Assembly (NCBI GenBank): GCA_027604185.1
Contig: JADGKB010000013.1
Location: 144,579 to 208,578 of the forward strand
Reading direction: 5' to 3'
Source of the DNA: Boothiomyces macroporosus
Lineage: Eukaryota; Chytridiomycota; Chytridiomycetes; Rhizophydiales; Terramycetaceae
Length of the DNA stretch: 64,000 bases
Both the position numbers and the translations under genes were made by a program. A model generated the notes under the pieces. The model saw only the letters and a list, made by a program, of their open reading frames with translations, did not search any database and had not been told where the DNA came from. Below, one piece after another: positions 1 to 10,855 of this stretch (the first letter of the stretch is position 1; every line of letters begins with the position of its first letter).

Positions 1-641
1 TTCTACATTATTATAAAAGTACCCTCGCTATTGTTAGTGAATAATTACAGGAACAACAACAATTTCTCCTGGCTTGACTTCAAGATTTCCAAGTTCGGTC
101 TTGCAAATGAAATCCCCGTCTTGTGGGACAATCAGCATATCTCCGTCAGAGTTATAGAAAGCCTTCTTTTTCATACCAGTGTTGCAGGTGTAAACGTGTA
201 CGGCCAATCCGTTTCTAGAGGAAGGGCTGCCCTGGCCACAAATAGTGTGAAGACCTTGAACGAAATCAACTTTTTCGGAAGAGATTTCAAATGGAGACCA
301 TCGTAGTTGATTTGGAGTGGCATGGCATTCGGCATTTGGCTCTTGATCATTTTCTACGCTAAATTGACGAACAAGATTGTCTGATTGGATTCTTTTGAAT
401 GGCGTATGCATTACACATGGTCTGATCCTGTACAACCAACTAGGGTCAAGTAGGATTACCTGCGCTGATTGTCGTGGCGAGGGACAGTGAATGCAGTACC
501 AGATAGTTGTTCTGCATACAGTCCATATGGGCACTTTTGAGGAGAGTTTTGGCCTGGGATTAGTTGATCTCTACCTACTGGCAACGCTCCTTCAAGACAT
601 TCGGTTGCGAAATGACTTCCAAATCCAGAGTTGTACTTCAT
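1..641 (-). CDS. HGD: Homogentisate 1,2-dioxygenase (5' part, runs off the left edge)
   Basis: Opens the aromatic ring of homogentisate in tyrosine/phenylalanine breakdown, giving maleylacetoacetate. The first exon (641-460) has the family N-terminus: a SGFG motif, GALP, then [15 protein letters not shown]. After a 20-nt intron (440-459) the protein continues SWLYRIRP, the usual family sequence. A 21-nt intron (28-48) follows, and 27 nt of a third exon reach the window edge. About 200 of the roughly 440 residues expected are present; the C-terminal iron-binding half lies outside. Start chosen at the ATG directly before the conserved SGFG region. Identification is firm; only truncation by the window limits it. 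Confidence 0.93.
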
Positions 642-963
642 TCTTGTTGAGAATTTTGAAAAAATTACCCCACACTTTATTCATTTTGAGGTTGCCAAAA
701 GCGGCACACACATGATCAAATCATTCACAATTCATAATTTCAGTCGCAATAATGGACCAAAAGGAAATTTATGACGGATGCGGATATAGGGCCGGGCAGT
801 CAGACGACGATAGGGTCCTACCTACAGGTAATTTAACAACAATGGGATTAAAGATGGGGGCTCCCCTGGGAACCAGTGAGCTTAATATGCGCCATTGTTC
901 CTGCGATACGTGGATGTTCCTTATAAAGAGAATGACCCATTTCAAGTGAGTTTGATAATTACT
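642..963. other. Intergenic region between HGD and kinase 1 (divergent)
   Basis: 322 bp between two divergent start codons, so it should hold both promoters. I see no conserved motif I can name. An open frame at 752-949 runs into a GT...AG stretch just before the kinase ATG, but its translation resembles nothing in the paralogous kinase, which starts at the equivalent of 964. I leave it unannotated. Confidence 0.4.
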
Positions 964-2264
964 ATGCAGCAAGAGTTTATTGAAAGATATGAGCTGCAGC
1001 ATCAATTGGGAACGTAAGTCAAATTAACAATAGCGGTGCATTCTCTGAAGTCAAGCTTGGAATAGAAAAAAAGACTGGCAAGCAATTCGCCATCAAAATT
1101 ATCGATAGATCCAAATGCAAGGGAAAGGAAGATATGATTGAAACTGAGGTCAAAATCCTGCAAAGAATTGACCACCCTAATATTGTGAAATTATATGAAA
1201 TGTATGAGTTTGATGGAAAAATCTACTTGATTATGGAGCTGTAAGAAACAACTGATAGTAGTGTGACAGGAGGAGAATTATTCGATCTCATCGTCGGACG
1301 TGGTTGCTTCCCTGAAAAAGAAACTGCAGAATTTGTTAAAAAGATCCTCCTTGCCATCAATTACCTGCACGATAATGGCATCGTCCACAGAGATTTAAAG
1401 CCTGAAAACTTGCTTCTTTCTGAAAAGTCCAATAGAGCAGAAATCAAGATTAGTGACTTTGGGCTTTCAAAAATCTTTAATGAAGTGGAAGTAATGAAAA
1501 CTGCCTGCGGTACTCCGGGCTACGTAGGTAAACTTTACGGTTAATCGCCAGCTCCTGAAGTCCTAAAGCGTCAAGGCTACGGAAATCAAGTCGATTTGTG
1601 GAGCTTGGGGGTAATTACCTACATCCTGTTGTGTGGGTATCCACCATTCTTTGATCAAAAGAATGCAGAGTTATTCAAAAAGATCATGGCTGGAAAGTAC
1701 CAGTTCGACCATCCATGGTGGGACCATATCTCTGAAAGGGCAAAGGACTTTGTTCGAAGATTGTTGGTTGTTGATATAAAGAAACGGTACACTGCAAAAG
1801 AAGCCCTTAGCCATCCTTTTATAGTATTTCACTGTGGAGAAACAATCACAACTCCGCCAGTTGTGCCAGTATCACTTACCATTTCCCCTAGACAGTCTGC
1901 TGCAGAATCGTCAAAATCGTCAAAGATTACTACTTCTTCCGGTAGTTCTAAAGAGTCATCTCCTATCGCAGCAGCTCCAAAGTCTGAGCCAATTCCAAGA
2001 GCCACGCCAATTACAGTATGATTAATCTAACAATAGCAACCACGAGAGGTTGAAAGGATCCCTGAACCAAAGCCACTAGAAAGCAAGGCAAGGGATGATG
2101 CTGTAGTAGCAAGCAACGAAACCGTGTGCACTCGTTCCACCGAAGTTTTATCTACCAAACCTGCCGCACGGGAGGTATCGGCAAGCAAGCGATTTTCCAC
2201 CAAGGTTAATAGACTAGCCTCCTGGTTGCGCACTGCCACCATATCAGATAGAAAAAGAAAATAG
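964..2264 (+). CDS. CAMK-group Ser/Thr protein kinase, active type (kinase 1)
   Basis: 404-aa kinase in five exons; introns at 1014-1033, 1241-1261, 1528-1551 and 2016-2036. The full kinase core is visible: glycine loop LGTGAFSEVK, catalytic lysine in FAIKII, HRDLKPEN, SDFGLSK, GTPGYVAPE and CGYPPFFD. The core begins almost at the N-terminus. After it comes a Ser/Pro-rich linker and a basic tail ending FSTKVNRLASWLRTAT. That tail is nearly repeated in kinase 2 (3667-4941), so the two are tandem duplicates around an unrelated gene. The motifs place it with CaMK/Cds1-like kinases. No calmodulin-binding or FHA domain is evident. Start chosen because the kinase 2 start aligns with it. Substrate unknown. 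Confidence 0.88.
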
Positions 2265-2309
2265 GCCTTGGTATTAAATTATAAAATTTTTTTCAATTTT
2301 AACTTTTTC

Positions 2310-3469
2310 ATGGACGAATCTCAACCACTCCTATCGCAGAGACCTCGATCCCAGCCAAGGAATAACAACTGGATATATGCAATTGGGATATCAATTACCG
2401 CGGCAATTGCTTTGACGATATACTTTTCGAAACCTTCTGTTCAGTTTTCTGTTCCAACTACAGTCCTCCATCCTCCGCAAAAGGGAGCAATCTCTGACTT
2501 TCCTAATTTAAATCTATCTTGGTATAACATAGCGCAAATGCAATCTATTATTGATGTTGAGATGGATCAAATTGCTGTCACTTGTACAGGAGATATAAAG
2601 TGTGTAGTGGCAGTAGATGAATGGGAAGGATCTGGGATTAAAATGGATTATGTCATTCAGTCTTTGGACTTGATTGGTGTAAATAACCTCAAAATTAGGT
2701 AATTCGTCAGTAATTAGTCAAACGGTGAAGAATGGCCGATATTTCTTTAGTTTACAGTCTTTTAAGAAGCCAACGAAACCGCAGCAAATGCTATATGTGA
2801 ATTTTAAGCTTCCAAAAGACCACGACTATGATTTTGATTTAGATGGTGATAATGGATCGCTATTTTATGACAGCATAGCCAAAGGGACAGGGATGATTGA
2901 AGCCAGATTATTGCAGGGAGACGTTTATATCAAAGTAATTATTTTTCAATGTAGAATGCGGTATCTAATTTATTTTATTTCAACGTTGATTCTGGTAATC
3001 TCACCTTGCAAAATTTAGTTGCAGGTTCTTCTGTATATGCTCGAACAAGTGCAGGACCTATAAATATAACCGTGGAATTTACGAATTCAAGATATGGCAG
3101 TGTAGAGCTTCAGTCGAATGCGGGGCTGATAAGTGGCAGAATATCAGAGTATGATGAGCTCCTTGTTAGGAGTGATGCAGGGAATATTAACCTGGATCTT
3201 GTTCCAGGTTACAATGGGGGAAATAGTGATACCTATGTATATTGTGATGCCGGGGTTATCAACAACCGAGTAGTAAGAAAATACTAAGTTAGTACGGGTT
3301 TTCCGGTTTATACGATGTTGAAAGCGTGGTAGGAGGAGTATTGGTATCTATCTTTGGAAAGATCATGCATAAACCATATGGGGTTATCAGCGGAGAGATT
3401 ACGAATTCCAAATCGTTGTATAAATCAAAAATATCTGCTGGGCCAAACACCGTGCACTTTTTCAAATAA
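2310..3469 (+). CDS. Single-pass membrane protein with a DUF4097-like beta-solenoid domain
   Basis: 366 aa in four exons; introns at 2699-2717, 2935-2954 and 3273-3292. An N-terminal cytosolic stretch (about 30 residues) precedes one hydrophobic segment (WIYAIGISITAAIALTIYF), consistent with a type II anchor. The rest would be outside the cytosol. Its second half shows regularly spaced G-N-L/A-G-x-I turns, as in SDAGNINL and TSAGPINITV, the pattern of DUF4097/adhesin-like right-handed beta folds. The last intron is decisive: without it the frame stops at 3287, with it 58 further in-pattern codons follow. Function unknown. It lies between the two kinase duplicates without obvious connection. 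Confidence 0.72.
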
Positions 3470-3666
3470 AGCTGAATTTCTATTTGCAATTGGCTCTTTA
3501 ATTCATTTTGGTGATCGCTTGTGATCACAGCTGATATTGGGGTGGAGTGGTTTGTTGTGATCGCTTTGATTTTGACCCGTCAAACAAAGGGTGTTGCCCG
3601 CAATGTATCATGGATTTACAAGGAAAATAAAAAATAAATCAATCGATTTTCATCCACTTCTTTATT

Positions 3667-4941
<1,275 letters not shown>

Positions 4942-5007
4942 TTAATCGTTATAATAAAATACTAAATCACAGTGTAGATATGATGTTATTAAAATTAAGA
5001 AGGGAGC

Positions 5008-5901
5008 TTATTTGTCCAAGACATTGCGGGCAAATTGTGGGAGGACGAACGCTGCAGAGTGGACATCGCTGTTGTAGTAGCGAAGTTTGGCACGTTCAAA
5101 CTCCTTTGAGAACTGTCTAACTGGAGTTTTCAAGTCTCTTCCAGCTTCGTTACAGCATAAAACAAATCCAATTTGGCCACTTGGATAAGTTGGGACAGAA
5201 GCCCAAGCATATTCCACGACTGGGTAGAGCTTCTTGGAGTTATCCAAGACAGTCTTGATGAGGTTCAAGTGTAACCATTGGCATTCACCTAGTCTTAAAT
5301 GTTATGTACCTTGAGTGCAAATGATACCTCCTGGCAACAAGGCTTTGCGCATTAAATCATAAAAGTTTTCAGTGAACAAAGCTTCAGCTGGACCGACTGG
5401 GTCAGAAGAATCGGTAATAATGACATCGTATGACCCAACGTTGTTTTTCAAGTATTCAAAACCATCTCCAATAACAACTTTAACTTTAGGGTGTTGGAAT
5501 CCAGCAGCCATTGCAGGCAAGAATTTCTTTGCGACTTTGACAACAACTTCGTCAATTTCTACTAAAGTGACTTCTTCTACGCATTCGTGTTTAACTACTT
5601 CACGCAAGACACCGCCGTCACCACCACCAACAACTAGCACTCTTTTTGGGTTTGGGTGTGCGTTCAATGGAATGTGAGCAATCATTTCTTGGTAGGCAAA
5701 TTCGTCTCTTTCAGTACATTGAATAACTCCATCGAGAACCAAACAGTTTCCGTGGTTGGCAGATTGGAATACAAGGACATCTTGGAATTTTGATTTTTCA
5801 TGGTGCAGAACTTCCTTAACTTCCAAGGTCATTGCTTGGCCAGGCCATAGGGCAGTAGTTTCTTTGAACCAACCGTTTGAAATGTTTGGGTGCGATGTCA
5901 T
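5008..5901 (-). CDS. SPE3: Spermidine synthase
   Basis: Transfers the aminopropyl group of decarboxylated S-adenosylmethionine to putrescine. 290 aa, the usual length, in two exons with a 21-nt intron (5289-5309). Exon 1 shows the family landmarks: WFKE at the start, [16 protein letters not shown], the nucleotide-binding loop [13 protein letters not shown], and the catalytic region [12 protein letters not shown]. Exon 2 gives [22 protein letters not shown] and the C-terminus ending ARNVLDK. Start at the ATG 5899-5901, with the N-terminus [12 protein letters not shown]. It is divergent from ribosomal protein eS1. No sign of fusion to other polyamine enzymes. Confidence 0.95.
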
Positions 5902-6201
5902 TTTTATTTTTTTTTGTTTGAAAGCTCGCTTTAAACAACAAACTGCGCCACACTCGCTTTCACCAGATAAGAACTGAATCTCACTAGAATCAAATCATAG
6001 TTGAAGAGCAGCTTGCCGATTTGACGTACTTTCTTGCGAATAATATCGCGTCGGTTTACTTGAAGTGTGGCTTAGTTATATCTTCCCTCTTCGGAGGGTT
6101 TTTTTTCGGCCAATCAGAGAAGGTGGCTCAGACCAGTTTTTTTCGTTTTCAGAGAAAAAATCAAGTAGGAGAGTTTACATTTTTAAAAAGTTCCTTTAAT
6201 C
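5902..6201. promoter_or_regulatory. Divergent promoter region of spermidine synthase and eS1, with a CCAAT box
   Basis: 300 bp between two divergent start codons. It holds a CCAAT pentamer at 6110-6114, about 90 bp from the eS1 ATG. Just upstream is a UUCG-capped hairpin with a T run, listed separately. A CCAAT box suits a highly expressed ribosomal protein gene, but factor binding is inference. Confidence 0.4.
6085..6106 (+). other. UUCG-capped hairpin followed by eight T
   Basis: Perfect 5-bp stem CCCTC/GAGGG closed by a TTCG tetraloop (6085-6098), followed directly by T8 (6099-6106). This is the form of the 3' end of an RNA polymerase III transcript, or simply a stable DNA/RNA hairpin. 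No A or B box was recognised upstream, so no RNA gene is called. Confidence 0.35.
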
Positions 6202-7117
6202 ATGGCTGTAGGAAAGAATAAGTACTAATTCATTAACCATAGGCGTTTATCTAAAGGAAAGAAAGGTCTCAAGAAGAAGACGTAAGTAAAATATGTGCAT
6301 CCGCTTGAATCCTGCAGAATTTTGGAATACAGTCAGGATCAAGTTTGGATATTTCAAAAAGCGCAATTCTAACGATAGTGTTGACCCATTCCAACGTAAA
6401 GACTGGTATGACATCAAAGCCCCTTCATACTTTGAAAACCGCAACGTCGGTAAGACTCTTGTCAACCGTACCGCTGGTTTGAGTAAGTGAATGTTTAATG
6501 TAGAAAACTCCAAAGATTTCTTGAAGGGAAGAGTTATTGAAGTTTCATTGGGTGATTTAAGCAACAACTCTGAAAACCAATTCCGCAAAATTAGACTTCA
6601 AGTTCAAGAAATTTCAGGAAAGAACTGCCTCACCAACTTCCACGGAATGGACTTCACCACTGACAAACTCCGCTCAATGGTCAAGAAATGGCAATCTCTT
6701 ATTGAAGCTTTCGTTGATGTCAAAACCACCGATGGCTACTTGATCCGTGTCTTCACCATTGCATTCACCCAAAAGCGCAAGAACCAAGTCCGCAAGACCA
6801 CTTACGCTACCTCTGCACAAATCCGTGCTATCCGTAAGAAGATGTTTGAAATCATCCAAAAGGAAGCTTCCACCTCAGACTTGAAGGAACTCGTCCAAAA
6901 GTTTGTTGCTGAAGTTATCGGAACTGATATTACAAAGTCATGCCAAGGAATTTACCCACTTCAACATGCTCATGTCCGCAAAGTAAAGATCCTTAAAGCA
7001 CCAAGATTCGACTTGGGTAAACTTTTGGAACTACACGGAGAATCTGGAGAAGATAAGGGAACCAAGGTCGTTGTTGGAAAGGAATTTAAGGAACCAAAGA
7101 TTTTGGCTTCTGTATAA
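6202..7117 (+). CDS. RPS3A: Small-subunit ribosomal protein eS1 (S3a)
   Basis: 258 aa, matching the family. It begins MAVGKNKRLSKG, continues [15 protein letters not shown], and contains [17 protein letters not shown] and the C-terminal [10 protein letters not shown]. Four exons, with introns at 6222-6242 (21 nt), 6282-6378 (97 nt) and 6483-6503 (21 nt). The 97-nt intron is exceptional here. It ends with the standard TTCTAAC...TAG, and its two exons join exactly at KKKT|VDPF, so its limits are secure. It contains a strong internal stem (6304-6314 against 6334-6343). Codon choice is C-rich at third positions, as expected for a highly expressed gene. Confidence 0.96.
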
Positions 7118-7181
7118 ATGCATTTCAATGAAATAAAAGCTTTCATTTTAATCTATATTTATTTGCAGTGCTTGGTCATTT

Positions 7182-8570
7182 TCAAATAACAAACAGATAA
7201 TCAAACAACCCTCCCAGAGGAGGTGTGGTGGGCATCCTTGCTCTTCCATCCTGGAGTAACAGCGAGACAATTTTTTCATGCCCAAATTGAACAGCCGATT
7301 TTATACAGTAGTCATTCACATCTGTGGGGTCTACATTCGGAACACTCAGTAACAGCTCTACCACTTCTACTCTGCCGTACCTGCAAGCAGTTCTAATTGC
7401 ATAGTTCTTGTCATCAGCAGCATTCACTCTTGAATCTTGGAGGAGTAACTTTACAATTTCGAAATGTCCATTCTGCGATGCGCTTCTAATTGCGTAGTTG
7501 TTTCTATTCGACGGGTCCACTCGCCTGTCTTTTATCAAAAGCTGGACTATATCAAATCTTCCTCTTTCCGCTGCATGTCTAATTGCGTAATCGCTATCTG
7601 CAGACGGGTCAATCTTTGGTACTTGAAGTAAATACTTTACAATTTCCAAGTGCCCGTTTTCCGCAGCATATCCAATCGCTGAGCTCGAATTTGCACTTGG
7701 GTTAACTCGGTCATCTGCTATCAATCTTTTGATGATGTCCAAATGGCCATTCATTGAAGCAATGCGTATAGGATAGTTGTTTCGACACGAGGGTTCACAT
7801 CTGCCATCATTCAATAATAAATCGACTATCTGGAGGTGTCCATGTTCACATGCCAATCTTAGAGCACAATTTTCATCATCAGTTGGATCAACTCTGGGAT
7901 CTAACAGCAACATTTCTGCAATTCTGTAATGACCAAATCTGCAAGCATTGATAATTGCCATATTTCTGTTCGCACCTGGATCAACTTCTGGTTTGGCTAA
8001 CAGTCTTTCTAGTATATGAACATATCCATACTTGCAAACTGATATTATTGTGTGATTGTTATTTGCAGCTAAGTTGAATCCTGGTTTTTGGATAACCTGG
8101 TTGATAATAGCTTCTGTCCCTGATTCTACCACCAATTTAAGCAATCCATTATATTCCGCTTTTGACAGGCGTAGAGAATTCTGCTTTTGTAGATGATCAA
8201 ACAAGAATAGTGCAATATTTGGATCAAAGTCATTAAAGAATCCGTCAACTAGTTGGTTGAGCACTATGCTGGACACCAAGGCATTGTTGATTGCAGCGGT
8301 TGTAATATGTGCGCTGGTAATTGATTTTTGCAATTGAGCTAAATGCCCCTGGGAAACTATATAGAAAAACATATCATCACACAGGTAATCAGAAAGCAAA
8401 ATCATGTATCGAGATATGTCGTTACAATTTTTACCAAACAATTGACTGGATTCTTTGTAAGCCCCAACATTTACAAAGGGCACTTTTGAAATACAACTAA
8501 TCGCATAGTAGAGCTGGCTCCAGTCCTTCAAATTCAAGTTGCTAGCAACAATCTCCCACTCGGATATCAT
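7182..8570 (-). CDS. Ankyrin-repeat protein
   Basis: 462 aa, no intron. The N-terminal 150 residues carry no motif I recognise. From about residue 160 to 440 there are eight to nine ankyrin units of about 34 residues with a consistent style, for example NGHLEIVKYLLQ, RGRFDIVQLLIK and NGHFEIVKLLLQ, joined by (V/I)DPSxxxxYAI loops. This VDPS...AIR style is the one seen in expanded ankyrin families of protists and large DNA viruses. Here the low repeat number and eukaryotic context suggest a cellular gene. It is convergent with eS1, whose stop lies 64 bp away. Partner unknown. Confidence 0.82.
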   Translation of the reverse strand: MISEWEIVASNLNLKDWSQLYYAISCISKVPFVNVGAYKESSQLFGKNCNDISRYMILLSDYLCDDMFFYIVSQGHLAQLQKSITSAHITTAAINNALVSSIVLNQLVDGFFNDFDPNIALFLFDHLQKQNSLRLSKAEYNGLLKLVVESGTEAIINQVIQKPGFNLAANNNHTIISVCKYGYVHILERLLAKPEVDPGANRNMAIINACRFGHYRIAEMLLLDPRVDPTDDENCALRLACEHGHLQIVDLLLNDGRCEPSCRNNYPIRIASMNGHLDIIKRLIADDRVNPSANSSSAIGYAAENGHLEIVKYLLQVPKIDPSADSDYAIRHAAERGRFDIVQLLIKDRRVDPSNRNNYAIRSASQNGHFEIVKLLLQDSRVNAADDKNYAIRTACRYGRVEVVELLLSVPNVDPTDVNDYCIKSAVQFGHEKIVSLLLQDGRARMPTTPPLGGLFDYLFVI

Positions 8571-8613
8571 GAAACAAATTTAAACTTTTTTGAAACAAAA
8601 GGGCATTTCATTT

Positions 8614-9846
8614 TTATTTAGGATAGAGATGAAGAGGAAGGTAATCGTCTTCTAAAGTGTGAGCCAAGTAATTGGCAAACTTGATTGCAGGGTTATCAAA
8701 AATGAGATGGAATAAAAATCCACACGAAAGAGCCATACAAAGATAGATAGGGTAGTTGATTAATGCGATCTGAGTGTAATTTAATCCGCATTGATCGAGG
8801 AATACTATCAATGGGGAGATCACAGTAAGCAGCACGATGGGGTGCCCTAGATATAATCCAAAAGATATCTGTCCCAAAAATTGAAAAGGTGCAGAGGAGA
8901 GCAAAATTTGCATCGTAGGGGTAATTTCAAATAAAAGTATGATACAGACTGCAGAGACTATGAATGCGTTATTTGGTTCAAACCACCTTCCAATCACTTT
9001 TGTACCAATGGATCCTTCTGATGGATGAAGTATGTTGTTGTAATACTGAATTTGAACAATCACGTTTATCCAATCAGAAACTGGGGGAAATAGGCTGAAT
9101 ATCGCGATAATGAAGAGAACTATCCTTAGTAACCACACTCTGGGATTTTGACAGTACCTTTTAAACCCACCCAATACAGATATATTTGCAATCAATAATC
9201 CAGCCACAAATAATGTATTCCAAGAATTGATGTACCAAAAAAATAATGTCAAAGCAAATAATAACGGAATGAGGTATCGATAAATATTGGCTGTGGCGAT
9301 AGTTAATAGAAATAATAGCCAACTGGCACTTAACTCTATTGGGATAGTCCAGGACACGCCTAAAGGGTAATATTCAAAATCTGGTAGTTGATTTGTAAGA
9401 AAATCTATCAAAAAGATCACCAATTCACCAAACAATCCAAAAGTTTTCGGGGTTCGGAACCATTCGCTATCTCCTCCCGACATGATCTGTCTGGCTTGTT
9501 CGACATGTCTGTATGCGCCGATCGATTGTAATGCTATAGATAAGACCAGAATCCCGAGTACTGGAATACTCAATCGAAATATCCTTTTGAAAACTGCTCC
9601 TGAAATCTTCTTTATATAATTCCCAGATCGTTCCTCTTTCAGTAACGATAGCGTAAGCACTCTTCCAGAGATCAGGAAGAAGAGTGTAACCGACAGATTT
9701 CCACTTGACAGCATATGAAATATGATATTTGATTCCAATTCTGGCCTTCCGTTGAAGCACATTGCGACATAATGATGCAAGGCGACTACTAATGCTGCGA
9801 CTCCTCTTAATCCTTCAAGATAGCTTAATTTTGATGTCTTGCTCAT
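8614..9846 (-). CDS. Acyltransferase 3 family membrane protein
   Basis: 410 aa, single exon, with around ten hydrophobic segments. The N-terminus gives the signature of acyltransferase-3 (OafA/NRF-6-like) enzymes: YLEGLRGVAALVVALHHYV, with the conserved R-G-A and His, then an FFLISGRVL motif. A C-terminal GLYLGHPIVLL segment also matches the family. Members move acyl groups onto sugars, lipids or peptides across a membrane; the acceptor cannot be predicted. Lack of introns is notable among intron-rich neighbours and would fit recent acquisition or a retrocopy, but fungi commonly have such genes. It ends 44 bp upstream of the ankyrin gene on the same strand. Confidence 0.85.
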   Translation of the reverse strand: MSKTSKLSYLEGLRGVAALVVALHHYVAMCFNGRPELESNIIFHMLSSGNLSVTLFFLISGRVLTLSLLKEERSGNYIKKISGAVFKRIFRLSIPVLGILVLSIALQSIGAYRHVEQARQIMSGGDSEWFRTPKTFGLFGELVIFLIDFLTNQLPDFEYYPLGVSWTIPIELSASWLLFLLTIATANIYRYLIPLLFALTLFFWYINSWNTLFVAGLLIANISVLGGFKRYCQNPRVWLLRIVLFIIAIFSLFPPVSDWINVIVQIQYYNNILHPSEGSIGTKVIGRWFEPNNAFIVSAVCIILLFEITPTMQILLSSAPFQFLGQISFGLYLGHPIVLLTVISPLIVFLDQCGLNYTQIALINYPIYLCMALSCGFLFHLIFDNPAIKFANYLAHTLEDDYLPLHLYPK

Positions 9847-10095
9847 GCCATTTTTATGAAGTCGCTTTTAATATACTCTTGGATTGCTGCACATGGACAT
9901 TAAAATTTCATTTACTCACAGATTCTTCTAAATGACGAGGCAAATGCACTCTAGTGAATTCAAGTATCAAATAGATTTTGGATCATAAAAATAACGTTAG
10001 AGTGTTATAAGAGTATTTGAGGAGGCGGATATCAGGAAAAGTCTACCAGACAATTGTTTGCCGCTCACTCTAGTTTAATTTCACAATATTTTTTA

Positions 10096-10825
10096 ATGCA
10101 TCTGACAATACCTTCAACGGGAGGGGTATCTCTGGAGAGCATTTTTACATTGGGAACCCTATTAAAACACGTATGCGTAGTAATATCGCATCCTTACGGA
10201 CCAGTATACAGTCGATTAAACTATAGCTGGGTGGAAACTTGCAAAATAATGTTGTGTATGCAGTGCACAAGTATTTCAGTGAAAAAGGAGCTTCAACAGT
10301 GAGATTTAATTTCAGAGGAGTCGGAAAATCCACTGGAAGGACCTCTTGGCAAGGAAAAGGAGAAACAGAAGATGTAATCGCAGTGGTAAACCACTTGCGA
10401 GATCATTACAAAGAAAACAATTTGGGGAGTGTAGAATTTCTACTAGTGGTAATCGTATGTTGACAAGGGGTATTCCTTTGGAAGTATCTGTACCATTGCA
10501 GCTGCAAATCAATTGAACATCAAAGGTCTGGTATCGATTTCATACCCTTATCAAGGTATATAATATTGATATAGTGTTATGGGCAATCACATTCTTCAAT
10601 GGAGCACATTTCGAATCCGAGGCACATGGTTTGGCTCAGATTCCAAAGCTGTTTGTAATTGGTGATGCTGACAACTTTACCTCTACTTCAAGCTGGCAAA
10701 GCTTTGTAAAGAATATACCGGAACCAAGAAATATCTCGGTCGTACCTGGGGCTGATCACTTCTGGGGCAGCCATACAGCACAGCTCATAAGAATCATTGA
10801 TGAATGGGCAGTCAATATACTTTAA
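10096..10825 (+). CDS. COG2945-type alpha/beta hydrolase
   Basis: 222 aa in four exons; introns at 10204-10226, 10449-10467 and 10556-10574. Spliced, it gives the hallmarks of this dienelactone-hydrolase-like family: HPYGPLGGNLQNNVV, RFNFRGVGKSTG, nucleophile elbow LLVGYSFGS, acid GDAD and final GADHFW. The Ser/Asp/His triad is therefore complete. Substrate is unknown for the family. Start chosen at ATG 10096, which leaves 32 residues before HPYGP as in homologues. The third intron replaces a stretch where homologues have a short loop, so its acceptor is slightly less certain than the others. Confidence 0.85.
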
Positions 10826-10855
10826 TATGAATAGAATTAGATTTATTGAATAAAT

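Noticed and set aside
752..949. 65-codon open frame before kinase 1, possibly an upstream exon
   Set aside because: Its translation has no relation to the start of the paralogous kinase 2, and the kinase ATG at 964 aligns with that paralogue.
7182..8570. Integrated large DNA virus segment suggested by the ankyrin repeat style
   Set aside because: Neighbours are ordinary cellular genes and no viral hallmark gene is present.
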